A model generated the notes under the pieces. That model was not told the DNA's origin, did not search any database, and saw only the letters and a list, made by a program, of their open reading frames with translations. A stretch of DNA of 64,000 nucleotides from Streptomyces canus (GTDB lineage: Bacteria > Actinomycetota > Actinomycetes > Streptomycetales > Streptomycetaceae), in NCBI RefSeq assembly GCF_001514145.1, contig NZ_KQ948665.1, forward strand, positions 317,378-381,377, given 5' to 3'. How positions within the stretch are numbered: the stretch's first letter is position 1; each line of letters starts with the position of its first letter. Position numbers and translations under genes: made by a program. Of the stretch, positions 20,110 through 29,350 are shown one piece after another.

Positions 20110-23100
20110 ATGGCGGCAGAAGGTGACCCCGCCGACGGAACGGAGCCTCTCGCCTCCGGCGGCGGCGCGGAGATGCCACAGCGTGAGCTTGGTGGGATCG
20201 CCGAGCTCGTCGATCGCGAGGTTCGGCAACGGGGCCGGGAGCGTGACGAGGGGCTCGTGCGGATTCTTGATCTGGTCGGCCGGCCCCGGGGGATCGGGTT
20301 CGTGGCCGATCGGCGTGGCACCGTCGTCACCAGCCATGAGGCCGTCGACGGGCCGGCCCGGCTCGTGCTGCACGCCGGCGGTGACCGCGGTTGCGTGGTG
20401 TCCGCCGATGCCGTGACCGCGCTGCCCGAGCTGGACCTGGCGCTCGTCCGTACCGAAGGACTCGGCGTGGACCCGTTGCCGGTGTCCGTGCGCGACACCG
20501 TCGAGACCGGCACCTACGTCCGGCTCTCCGCCGGCTGCTGGCGCGAGGCCCGTGTGCTCGGCGCGGCCTCCGTGACCTACACCGCCACCGACCGCTTCCA
20601 TCTCCTCGAAGACGTCCTGGAGTTGGCGATCGGCACCGCGGGACGGGACGCCCTGCGGCTGGGCGGCGGGGCCGCCGGAGGCCCCGTGCTCGACGCCGGG
20701 ACCGGCGCGGTGGTCGCCGTCCTCGGCACCGCCCTGCAGTGCGGCCACCGCGACAGCGGATACGCGGTCCCGCTCCGCCCCGTCCGGACCGGCCCCCTCG
20801 CCGACCTGCTCGCGGAGAACGCGGCGACGGTCCCGGCGTACGGCGCCGACCTCAACCTCGCCGGCGTGCTGGAACTGACGGCCACCTCGGTGGCCCAGGA
20901 CGGCCCGCCGGGCGGGCTCGCCGGTCACGTGGGCCGGGCAGACCCGACCGAGCCGGTCGAACGGGCCGCGGTCACCAGGGAGTTCGCCGCCTTCACCGAG
21001 GGCCCGGCCGGCGTCCTCGGCCTCGTCGGACCGCCCGGCAGCGGCCGTACGACACAACTCGCGGCCCTCGCCGCCCACCGCCACCGGGGTCCCGCCCCGG
21101 CCCCCACCCTCTGGCTGCGCGGCGCCGACCTCGAGGACACCGACGCCTCGGTGGCCGATGCGGCGAGCCGGGCTCTCACCAGGGCCGCCCGGATCGTGGC
21201 GACCTCCACGGACACCGTCGCCGCCGACCTGGGCGACACCTCCCCCGAGCGGCTGGCCCGGCTGGCCGGCACCGCGGGCCGCCCCCTGTTCCTTCTCCTC
21301 GACGGCCCCGAGGAGATGCCCCCGGTCCTGGCCCACCGCCTCGCCGAGTGGACGGAGGGCACGGCGCAGTGGCTGGCGGAGACGGGGGCGCGGCTGGTGG
21401 TGGCGTGCCGGGAGGAGTACTGGGAGGGCGCGGACCTCCCGGAGGAACTGCTGTACGGCAAGCCGGAGAGGCACCTTCCGCCCTGCGTGCGCCTCGCCGA
21501 CCTCACCGACGAGGAGGCCCACCGCGCCCGGGCCAACCACTCCCTCCCCGAAGGCATCCTCACCGCCCCCGACGACCGGCACCCCCTGACCCTCAGGCTC
21601 CTCTCCGAGGTCCGCGCGGCTCTCCCGGACGCCCCTCACACCCCCGTGGACCGCGACGAGGTCTTCTCGGCGTACCTCGACCTGATGTGCCTGCGCATCG
21701 CGGTACGGCTCGCCACAGCGAGCGGTCTGCGCGGCACCGCCGTCCGCCGGCTCGCCGCGAAGGTCTCCGGCCAGGTCCACGAGGCCGCCCGCCGCAGCCT
21801 CGGTCCCGGGCAGGGGGAGCTGGACCGGGAGTCGTTCGAGGCGGTGTTCCCCTGGGGCCGGGCGCCGAAGCGGCTCGGCGGCACCGGCTGGGCCTCCGCC
21901 GTCCTCACCGAGGGCCTTCTCGTCCCCGCCGGCAGCGGCTACCGCTTCGCCCACGAGGAACTCGCCGACTGGATCCAGGGCACCCACCTCGACCTGGACG
22001 GGGCCCTGCTCGCCCTGGTCCATCGCCGCCGCACCGGAGGGGAACACCCCCTCCCCGTCCCGCACCACCGCATCGGCCCCGTCGTCCAGGCCCTGCTCCT
22101 CGTCGCCCGCCAGCACGGCGCACCGCAACTGGCGTACCGACTGGAGGAGTTGCTCCACGCGCTCGACGCCGACCCGCACTCGTGGTGGGCGGCCCACCTC
22201 CTCACCGAGACCCTGCTGCGCCTGCCCGACGCGACGCCGTACACCGATGTGCTGCGGCGGCTCACCGACCGCCTCGTGGACCGGCGCCGCCGAGAGGAAC
22301 CGGTCCCGCCCGCGTTCGGGCCTTCCTTCTGGAACGCCCTCCCGCTCCCGTCCGGCGCCCGCTTCGACCTGCTGCGCCGCCTCGTCCTCGCCGACGGGCC
22401 CCCGCACGAGCCCGGCCCCCGGTTCCTGGACGCCGTGGCAGAGTTGCTGGCCACGCACCCCACCGCCGTACAGCCGCATCTCACCCGCTGGTTCGACGAC
22501 GAGCGGCCACTGCCCGCGACCCCGCACGCGACCGTGGCGAAAGCCGCGCAGGCGCTGCTGCACACGCACCGGACCCGGGCCCTGGACGACCTCACCGAGG
22601 TGCTCGTCGGCTGCGCGCACCGGCGGGCCGACGAACTGCTCGCCGTGCTGGCCGAGGACGAGCCGTCGGCGGTGTGCCGGGCCGTGGACCGGTGGGCGCA
22701 CGACGAGCGGCCGGCACGGCGGGTGGCGGCGGTGGCCTACGGACTGCGGGCCGCCCCGCACGTACGCACCGAGGCCGACCGCGAACTCCTGCGCTTACGC
22801 CGCCCTCGCACTGCTCGCCCGCCCTGAGGACCGCACCCTGCACGGCGGTGCCCTCGCCCTGCTGGTCCGCGACCCGCGCACGCGTGCCCGTCATCTCCCA
22901 CAGGCGCTCGGGCACTTCGCGGCCGGCGACCCGCAGTTCCCGCCCGGCGCACTGGTCCCCGCGCTCGCCACCGACCCCGATCCGGTCCTGGAGGCCTTCC
23001 GGGAGCGGCTGCGCGGACCGGGTGGCGGGGAGGCGCTGCGCACGCTCGCCGACGTCACCACGCCCGCCCTGGCCCGCCGGGTGGCCGTGCTGGTGCGGGA

Positions 23101-23611
23101 GGCGGTGCAGCGGCGCCCGGAGACCGCCGGGGACGCGGCCGCGTACGTCGACCGGCGCCTCGACCAGGGTCCCGCTGCCCGGGCCGTGCTCCTCCCGCTG
23201 GTCACCGGACTGCTCGACGGCGCCTCGGAACGGGTGCGGGCCGCGCTGGCGGCCGTGCTCGTCGGCCCGGGCACCCCCGCCTCCGGCCCGCTGCGCCAGG
23301 AGCTCCTCGGACACCTCCTGGACCACGAACGGGAGCCCGCGGTCCTGGTCGCCCTGCTGCCCGCGGCCGCCGCGCGCGGCGGGGACGGCGTCCGCGACCT
23401 CGTCCGGCGCACGGGCCTCCTCCTCGTCCGCACCCCGCTGGGCGCGACGAGTTTCGACCGCGCTCTCGTCGACCTCGGCCGGCATGTGCCCGGGTTCGCC
23501 GCGCTGGTGGCCGGCTGGCTCGCCGACGCCCCGCAGGAGTGGGCGGGGGTGGTCGGCCCCAGCACCCGTCGGATGATCGAGAACCTGGCGGATGCACGGG
23601 TTCCCGCCTGA
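20110..23611 (+). CDS. Trypsin-like domain + STAND NTPase; frame broken near 22,793
   Basis: A large multidomain protein in the truB-ribF gap. The N-terminal trypsin-like domain keeps His in TSHEAV (H76) and Asp in LDLALV (D109), but the serine position reads GGAAGGPV (A189), so it is probably not a protease. A STAND/NACHT-type NTPase follows, with Walker A GPPGSGRT (307-314) and Walker B FLLLDGPEE (394-402), then a long helical repeat region. ATG 20110 has GGGGAGG upstream. The first frame stops at 22,827; the natural continuation (YAALALLARPEDRTL...) runs in the +1 frame to 23,611, as if GC were lost from CTGCGCGCTTACGCC near 22,793. Read through, it would have about 1166 residues. This could be a true pseudogene, a sequencing error, or, least likely, programmed frameshifting. 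Confidence 0.75.
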
Positions 23612-23735
23612 CTCCGCGTGCGTCGGGTCACAGCCCCCATGCCGATGCGAGCGACGGGCACGCGGCATGGCACCCTTAGACCTGCGTAAGTCGCAAGAGT
23701 CAATACGGACACGGGTTCGACGAGGAGCGGTCACA

Positions 23736-24686
23736 GTGCAGCGCTGGCGTGGCTTGGAGGACATCCCCGAGGACTGGGGGCGCAGCGTCGTCACCATCGG
23801 TTCCTACGACGGGGTCCACCGCGGGCACCAGCTGATCATCCGGCATGCCGTGGACCGGGCGCACGAGCTGGGCGTCCCCTCGGTCGTCGTCACCTTCGAC
23901 CCGCACCCCAGCGAGGTCGTCCGCCCCGGCAGTCACCCGCCGCTGCTGGCCCCGCACCACCGCCGCGCCGAGCTCATGGCCGAGCTGGGCGTGGACGCGC
24001 TCCTGATCCTCCCCTTCACCACGGAGTTCTCGAAGCTCTCGCCCGCCGACTTCGTCGTCAAGGTCCTGGTCGACAAGCTGCACGCCAAGGCCGTCGTCGA
24101 GGGCCCCAACTTCCGTTTCGGCCACAAGGCCGCGGGCAACTGCGACTTCCTCGCCGAGCAGGGCAAGACGTACGACTTCGAGGTCGAGATCGTCGACCTG
24201 TACGTGTCGGGCACGGCGGGCGGTGGCGAGCCCTTCTCCTCCACCCTGACCCGGCGTCTGGTCGCCGAAGGTGACGTGGAGGGCGCCGGGGAGATCCTGG
24301 GCCGCCCGCACCGGGTGGAGGGCGTGGTCGTCCGCGGGGCCCAGCGGGGGCGCGAGCTCGGCTTCCCGACCGCCAACGTCGAGACCCTCCCGCACACCGC
24401 CATCCCCGCCGACGGCGTCTACGCCGGCTGGCTGCACGCCCAGGGCGAGGCGATGCCGGCCGCGATCTCCGTCGGCACCAACCCGCAGTTCGACGGCACC
24501 GAGCGCACGGTGGAGGCGTACGCGATCGACCGCGTCGGGCTCGACCTGTACGGGCTGCACGTGGCGGTGGACTTCCTCGCCTATGTGCGCGGGCAGCAGA
24601 AGTTCGAGTCGCTGGACGCGCTGCTGAAGGCGATGGCCGACGACGTGCAGCGGTGCCGTGAGCTGATCGAGGGCGCGCAGGCCTGA
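23736..24686 (+). CDS. ribF: Bifunctional riboflavin kinase / FAD synthetase
   Basis: Phosphorylates riboflavin to FMN and adenylylates it to FAD. The N-terminal FMN adenylyltransferase domain (residues 1-185) contains GSYDGVHRGHQ with the nucleotide-binding HxGH-like motif. The C-terminal kinase domain (from about 190) contains GFPTANVE. The 316-residue length is standard. An upstream open frame exists from 23,592, but GTG 23736 with GAGGAGCGG in front gives the family N-terminus VQRWRGLEDIP. A strong bidirectional hairpin follows. Confidence 0.96.
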   Translation: MQRWRGLEDIPEDWGRSVVTIGSYDGVHRGHQLIIRHAVDRAHELGVPSVVVTFDPHPSEVVRPGSHPPLLAPHHRRAELMAELGVDALLILPFTTEFSKLSPADFVVKVLVDKLHAKAVVEGPNFRFGHKAAGNCDFLAEQGKTYDFEVEIVDLYVSGTAGGGEPFSSTLTRRLVAEGDVEGAGEILGRPHRVEGVVVRGAQRGRELGFPTANVETLPHTAIPADGVYAGWLHAQGEAMPAAISVGTNPQFDGTERTVEAYAIDRVGLDLYGLHVAVDFLAYVRGQQKFESLDALLKAMADDVQRCRELIEGAQA

Positions 24687-24703
24687 GGCGCGCAGAGACG
24701 AGA

Positions 24704-24740
24704 AAAGAGGGCCGGCACCTTTGTGGTGCCGGCCCTCTTT
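24704..24740. terminator. Strong bidirectional terminator between ribF and the T7SS locus
   Basis: A perfect 16-bp stem, AAAGAGGGCCGGCACC / GGTGCCGGCCCTCTTT, with a 5-nt loop. The A/T ends give a T-tract on both strands, so it should terminate ribF (plus) and the convergent ATPase gene (minus). Confidence 0.9.
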
Positions 24741-24756
24741 CGCGCACTGCTTTCGT

Positions 24757-27753
24757 CTACTGCTGCGGTGGCTGTCCCGCGTTCGGGTCGTACGGCGGCT
24801 GCGGGAACCCGGGCTGCGGCTGACCCGGCTGACCGGTCTGCCAGGGCTGGCCGGGCTGTGCGCCGGGGAAGCCCTGGAACGGCGGCTGGGGCTGTTGCGG
24901 CTGCGCGGCCGGGGCCTGCTGGTGACCCGGCATCGGGGGAGCCATGGTCGGCGGCTGGTGGCCGCCCTGCCCCGTCCACAGGCCCTGCTCCTGCTGAGCC
25001 CGCACGAAGTCCTCGGCCACCATCGCGGCGAGGTCGAAGTACGCCTCCCGGACCTTCGGCCGCATCATGTCGAGGTCGACCTCGGCACCGGCCGCCAGGT
25101 GCTCGTCGAACGGTACGACGATCACGCCCCGGCAGCGCTGCTCGAAGTGGGTGACGATGTCCTCCACCTTGATCATCTTGCCGGTCTCGCGCACACCCGA
25201 GATCACGGTGATGGACCGCGAGACCAGGGACGCGTACCCGTGCGCCGACAGCCAGTCCAGCGTCGTACTGGCGCTGCTCGCGCCGTCCACCGACGGGGTC
25301 GAGATGATGATCAGCTGGTCGGCGAGGTCGAGGACCCCGCGCATGGCGCTGTAGAGCAGACCCGTGCCCGAGTCCGTGAGGATGATCGGGTACTGGCGGC
25401 CCAGCACGTCGATCGCGCGCCGGTAGTCCTCGTCGTTGAACGTCGTGGACACGGCAGGGTCGACGTCGTTGGCGATGATCTCGAGGCCCGAGGCCGCCTG
25501 GGACGTGAACCGGCGGATGTCCATGTACGAGTTGAGGTACGGGATCGCCTGGACCAGGTCACGGATGGTGGCGCCGGTCTCGCGCCGGACCCGGCGGCCG
25601 AGGGTGCCGGCGTCCGGGTTGGCGTCGATGGCGAGGATCTTGTCCTGCCGCTCGGTGGCGAGGGTGGAGCCGAGGGCGGTGGTCGTGGTCGTCTTGCCCA
25701 CGCCGCCCTTGAGGCTGATCACCGCGATCCGGTAGCAGGACAGCACCGGGGTGCGGATGAGGTCGAGCTTGCGCTGCCTCTCCTGCTCCTCCTTCTTGCC
25801 GCCGAGCTTGAACTTCGAGCCACCAGGAGTGGGACGGCTGCTCTTGGCCTTCTGCTTCTTGCTGTTGACCAGTCGGTCCGAGGTCAGCTCGACCGCGGCG
25901 TTGTAGCCGAGCGGCGCGCCCGCGCCGGCGACCTGCTGCCGCTGGTCGTGCTGGACGGCCGCGGGCCAGGCTCCACCGGTACGGGGGTCCACGCCGGGCT
26001 GGCCCGGAGCGCCCGCGTAGGGGCCGGGCTGCGGTGCCTGCGGCGGCTGCTGCCCCGGGAACTGCGGCTGCCCCGGCTGGGCCTGCGGCTGTGCCGGGGG
26101 CGGCGGCACGGGCTGACCCGGCTGGCCGGGCTGTGCGGGGGCCTGCTGCTGGGGGTAGCCGTAGCCGCTCTGGTCGGGCTGGGGTGCGGGCGGTTGCGGG
26201 AAGCCGTAGCCGCTCTGCGGGTTCGGGGGCGCGGGCTGCTGGGGGTAGCCGTAGCCGCCCTGGCCGGGCTGGGGGGCAGGGGGCTGGGGGAAGCCGTAGC
26301 CGCTCGGCGGGTTTTGCGGTGTCTGTGGGTACTGCGGGTTCTGTGGGGCGGGGGGCTGTGGGTAGCCGTAACCGCCCTGTGCCGCCTGGCCCTCGGGCTG
26401 CGGCGGCGCGGCCGACCAGCCGCCGGGCGCCGGCTGCGGTGCCTGGGGCGCGGCCGTCGGCTGTGCGGGCGGGAGCGGGGCACCGGGCTGTCCACCCGTC
26501 GTCCACTCCGGAGCCGACGTCGGTGCCGTACCGGGGGCCGCCGACGCGTACTGGGGCGGGAGCGGCGGGACGGCGCCCTGGGGGGCCGGCGGGGGACGCC
26601 AGCCTTCCTGCTGGGCGTCGGGCTGCTCGGGGGTGGGGCTCTGGGCCGGCTGGGGCTGCTCGGGTACGGCGGCCTGCGGTGCCTGGGGCTGGTCAGGTGC
26701 GGTGGTCTGCGTGGTCGGGGCGTCGGGCGCGGCTGCCTGCGGTTCGGCGTCACCGGCCGGGGCGGAGGCCGGGGGCGTGTGGGCTTCCGGTGCCTCGGGC
26801 GCGGTGGCTTCGGCGGTGGGCGCCTGGGGGGCGGCCGTGCCCTCGTCGGTTCCGGTCTCGTCGTCGGAGGCGGATGTGGCTCCGGCCCCGCTCGGGGACG
26901 GGGCCGCCGGTGCCTCGGCGTCCGCCTCGGTGGACCCTTGCGGGGCTTCGGCAGGGGCGGGCGGTTCGGGGGCGGTGGGCGCGGAGGGTGCCTCCGGCGA
27001 CGGGGCTGAGGGGGGCTGCGGGGCGCTCGTCGTCGTGGCGGAGGTGGAGGGCGCGTCGATACGGCTTTCCGCTTCACCTCCGGCGGAAGCCGCGCCGCCC
27101 TCTGCGGTGGGGGCTGTCGGGGGTGCGGGAGCCACGGGGGGCGCGGGAGGTGTGGGGGCTGTAGGGGCGACGGGGGGTGCGGGAGCCACCGGGGCAGCGG
27201 GGGGTACGGGAGCCGCCGGCGACGCGGTGGGGGCCGTAGGAGGAGTGGGGGCCTGCGGGTAGCCGTAGCCGCTCTGGGGGTTCGGCGGCGCGGGGGGCTG
27301 AGGGTAGCCGTAACCGGTCTGCGGGTTCGGCGGCGCGGGGGGCTGAGGGTAGCCGTAACCGGTCTGCGGGTTCGGCGGCGCGGGCGGCTGAGGGTAGCCG
27401 TAGCCGCTCTGCGGGGGCTGGGGGGCCGCGCCGGGGTTGCCCGCCCACGGCGGCGGCGGAGGCGTCGCGCCGGCCGGGCCCGCGGACGGGGCGAACTGCG
27501 GGCCGGGAGCGGGAGCCGACGGTGCGGAACCGGACGTATCGGGGTAACCGGGGTGCGGTGCAGGCGCGGTGGGGGCAGCGGCGGGCGCGGGAGGTTCCGC
27601 CTCGGCCTCGGGCGCCGCACTCTGCGTGTACCAGGCAGGCGCGGCGTAGTCGATGGTGAACTCGCCCGTCATCTCGGTGGCGGACTCCGCGTCGGACTGG
27701 TCGTCGCTGGGCGTGGTCCAGCCCGCGCGCAGCCCGTCCCGATCGCTCTGCAC
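24757..27753 (-). CDS. EspI-like proline-rich MinD/ParA-family ATPase of the T7SS locus
   Basis: A 998-residue protein. Residues 1-620 are low-complexity Pro/Ala/Gln/Gly-rich with repeated GYGYPQPPAPPNPQT units. The C-terminal third is a MinD/ParA ATPase with the deviant Walker A KGGVGKTTTTT (about 680-690), and DSGTGLLYSAMRG plus VDGASSASTTLDWL further on. This architecture matches mycobacterial EspI, which regulates ESX-1 secretion when ATP is low; the same role here is inference. The N-terminal region starts acidic (DDQSDAESATEM). Start GTG 27753 is supported by AGGAGGA; the longer frame to 27,867 is not. A Pro/Gln tail (NAGQPPQQ) ends the protein. Confidence 0.9.
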   Translation of the reverse strand: MQSDRDGLRAGWTTPSDDQSDAESATEMTGEFTIDYAAPAWYTQSAAPEAEAEPPAPAAAPTAPAPHPGYPDTSGSAPSAPAPGPQFAPSAGPAGATPPPPPWAGNPGAAPQPPQSGYGYPQPPAPPNPQTGYGYPQPPAPPNPQTGYGYPQPPAPPNPQSGYGYPQAPTPPTAPTASPAAPVPPAAPVAPAPPVAPTAPTPPAPPVAPAPPTAPTAEGGAASAGGEAESRIDAPSTSATTTSAPQPPSAPSPEAPSAPTAPEPPAPAEAPQGSTEADAEAPAAPSPSGAGATSASDDETGTDEGTAAPQAPTAEATAPEAPEAHTPPASAPAGDAEPQAAAPDAPTTQTTAPDQPQAPQAAVPEQPQPAQSPTPEQPDAQQEGWRPPPAPQGAVPPLPPQYASAAPGTAPTSAPEWTTGGQPGAPLPPAQPTAAPQAPQPAPGGWSAAPPQPEGQAAQGGYGYPQPPAPQNPQYPQTPQNPPSGYGFPQPPAPQPGQGGYGYPQQPAPPNPQSGYGFPQPPAPQPDQSGYGYPQQQAPAQPGQPGQPVPPPPAQPQAQPGQPQFPGQQPPQAPQPGPYAGAPGQPGVDPRTGGAWPAAVQHDQRQQVAGAGAPLGYNAAVELTSDRLVNSKKQKAKSSRPTPGGSKFKLGGKKEEQERQRKLDLIRTPVLSCYRIAVISLKGGVGKTTTTTALGSTLATERQDKILAIDANPDAGTLGRRVRRETGATIRDLVQAIPYLNSYMDIRRFTSQAASGLEIIANDVDPAVSTTFNDEDYRRAIDVLGRQYPIILTDSGTGLLYSAMRGVLDLADQLIIISTPSVDGASSASTTLDWLSAHGYASLVSRSITVISGVRETGKMIKVEDIVTHFEQRCRGVIVVPFDEHLAAGAEVDLDMMRPKVREAYFDLAAMVAEDFVRAQQEQGLWTGQGGHQPPTMAPPMPGHQQAPAAQPQQPQPPFQGFPGAQPGQPWQTGQPGQPQPGFPQPPYDPNAGQPPQQ
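27256..27420. repeat. 45-bp tandem repeats inside the EspI-like gene
   Basis: Three 45-nt units (27256-27300, 27301-27345, 27346-27390) and a partial fourth. Units two and three differ by a single base. Each encodes the 15-residue block GYGYPQPPAPPNPQT or a close variant. Further diverged copies of the same peptide (GYGFPQPPAP, GYGYPQQPAP) lie at about 26,150-26,380. Confidence 0.9.
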
Positions 27754-28058
27754 AATTCCTCCTGGTGTGGGGTCGAGCACCCTCGTGCCGTGTGGGCACT
27801 CATGTGCCGGGCTGGGGGCGACCGTTCCTGGTGTCCGATCCGTCTGAAGTCCCCTGGACGCGAACAACCCACCCGTGGGTTCTTACGTCGCACCCGCATC
27901 AAGCGTAAACGCCACCGGCGTCGGCGGGGCAGGCCCGTCCGCTGTGCTCTCGCGCCCAACGGACCGGTGCCTGCCGCGATGTCGGCCTTGTGACGGTTGT
28001 CCGTCTCTTGAAACCCGGGGCGGTTGGCTCTGTCCCGGCCGGGGCCGGGCCGTGGTGC
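27754..28058. other. Intergenic region upstream of the EspI-like gene
   Basis: No gene seen. AACCCACCCGTGGGTT around 27,868 is a short inverted repeat that could be an operator or a small hairpin. The rest shows no clear promoter hexamers. Because both flanking genes are on the minus strand, this region should carry the leader of the ATPase gene. Confidence 0.4.
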
Positions 28059-28385
28059 CTACTCCGCCTGCTCCGCGGTGAGCCCGCCCTGGTGCGGTGC
28101 GGCCTCCAGGTCGAACTCGCCGTCGCGTGCGCCGAGTACGAAGGCCCGCCACTCCGCCTCCGTGTACCGCAGCACGGTGTCCGGGTCCAGGGAGGACCGC
28201 ATGGCCACCGCGCCCTCGGGGAGGTAGGCGATCTCGACGCGCTCCTCGTGCTCCTCGGTGCCGGGCGCGCTGTGCCACTCGACGCCGGAGATGTCCAGGC
28301 CGTACAGCTCGTCCCGTTCCCGCGCCTTTCGCGCCTTGACGTCCTCGTCCGGGGTCTTTGCGGCGATGTCGTCCGCGTCAGTCAT
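28059..28385 (-). CDS. DUF397-domain protein
   Basis: A 108-residue protein whose C-terminal half (VEWHSAP ... VAMRSSLDPDTVLRYTEAEW, then AFVLGARDGEFD) is a DUF397 domain. Streptomyces carry many of these, usually next to XRE-type regulators; no such partner is adjacent here. The N-terminus is charged (MTDADDIAAKTPDED). ATG 28385 is chosen over the longer frame to 28,406 because AAAGGG lies at a good distance. Its place at the edge of the T7SS locus is conserved-looking, but a secretion role is only a guess. Confidence 0.82.
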   Translation of the reverse strand: MTDADDIAAKTPDEDVKARKARERDELYGLDISGVEWHSAPGTEEHEERVEIAYLPEGAVAMRSSLDPDTVLRYTEAEWRAFVLGARDGEFDLEAAPHQGGLTAEQAE

Positions 28386-28522
28386 GGTCGGCGGGCCCTT
28401 TCTCATGAGCGAACCTCGTGCACGAGCACCCTACTTGGCCTGGGCCCTCTCACACGGCGCAACGGTTCGGTCACGAACTCGGGTGAGGGGCCGACACCTT
28501 GGCCGCGCCACGAGCCCGCCCG

Positions 28523-29350
28523 TCAGTCCATCCGGCGGGGCGCCCCGAGGAGACCGGTCTCCGCGTCGGTGGGCTGGGTCATCACGTACTGCCGGTGCTT
28601 CTGTGTGCACCACAGGGCGACGTTGTCGGCGAGGGACGGCAGCGACGCGGCGTCGCCCTGGGGCAACCGCATGGACTTGCCGACCACTTGGGACTCCTGC
28701 GGAGAGATCCGCTGGACCCCGACGACGTCCGCGTTGGCCAACAGTCGCGGGGCGGTCGGGCCGAGGTAGGGGAGCAGGGTCAGCACCGACTGCCAGGGCG
28801 CCGTGGTGAGACGGCTGCGCGGCGGGCGGATGCCCAGGTCGCGGATGATGAGCACCGGGCTGGCCGGGGAGGGGCCCTGTGGAGCGATCCGCCCCACCTG
28901 GTGCACCGTCACACACTGCTGGCCGCCGCCGGCCGCCTGCGCCATCGGTGCCCACAACTGCGGACGCGCCGTCTCCACGGCCACGCGCGCGCCGATCGCC
29001 GCCGCCCGCAGGGCGATGACCTGGGCCATCCAGGTGCCGCCCACCAGCACCATGTCCAACCGCGTGGGGCGGCACAGCCCCAGCACCGCGGGCTGGTTGT
29101 CCTGGTCGATGCCGAGGATCAGACCGTCGTCGCCGACGGGCAGCGTCAGCTGCGCCAGGACGTCGGCGTCGACGAGGTGACGCTCACGCCGGGGACCGAG
29201 CAGGCCGAAGGCCTCGCGCAGACGCCGCTCGGGACCGATCCGGGCGGGCTCGGGGGAGCGGGGCAGATGCCCGGGACGCTGTCCGGGGAAGCCCGGCGTC
29301 GACGATCCGAAGCCGGAGCGGCCGGAGGAACGGACGGTGGGAGCGGACAT
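28523..29350 (-). CDS. T7SS-associated protein of unknown function, coupled to EccE
   Basis: A 275-residue cytoplasmic-looking protein without signal or membrane segment. The N-terminal 35 residues are Pro/Gly/Ser-rich; the rest is alpha/beta with LVGGTWMAQVIALRAAAIGARVAVETARP suggesting a Rossmann-like beta-alpha-beta unit. Its start shares one base with the eccE stop (TGATG), so the two are translated together and the products probably work together at the secretion complex. I do not recognise a named family. Confidence 0.75.
   Translation of the reverse strand: MSAPTVRSSGRSGFGSSTPGFPGQRPGHLPRSPEPARIGPERRLREAFGLLGPRRERHLVDADVLAQLTLPVGDDGLILGIDQDNQPAVLGLCRPTRLDMVLVGGTWMAQVIALRAAAIGARVAVETARPQLWAPMAQAAGGGQQCVTVHQVGRIAPQGPSPASPVLIIRDLGIRPPRSRLTTAPWQSVLTLLPYLGPTAPRLLANADVVGVQRISPQESQVVGKSMRLPQGDAASLPSLADNVALWCTQKHRQYVMTQPTDAETGLLGAPRRMD

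Noticed and set aside
20065..22761. An 898-codon open frame antisense to the trypsin-like/STAND gene
   Set aside because: Composition is that of a GC-driven shadow; the plus-strand frame has Walker motifs and a good ribosome site.
24721..27009. A 762-codon plus-strand frame antisense to the EspI-like ATPase
   Set aside because: The minus strand encodes a clear MinD-type Walker A; the plus frame is Arg/Leu/Gly-rich shadow that begins inside a terminator.
27256..27420. Regularly spaced repeats considered as a CRISPR array
   Set aside because: The units are contiguous, multiples of three, lack spacers and encode a Pro-rich peptide repeat in frame.
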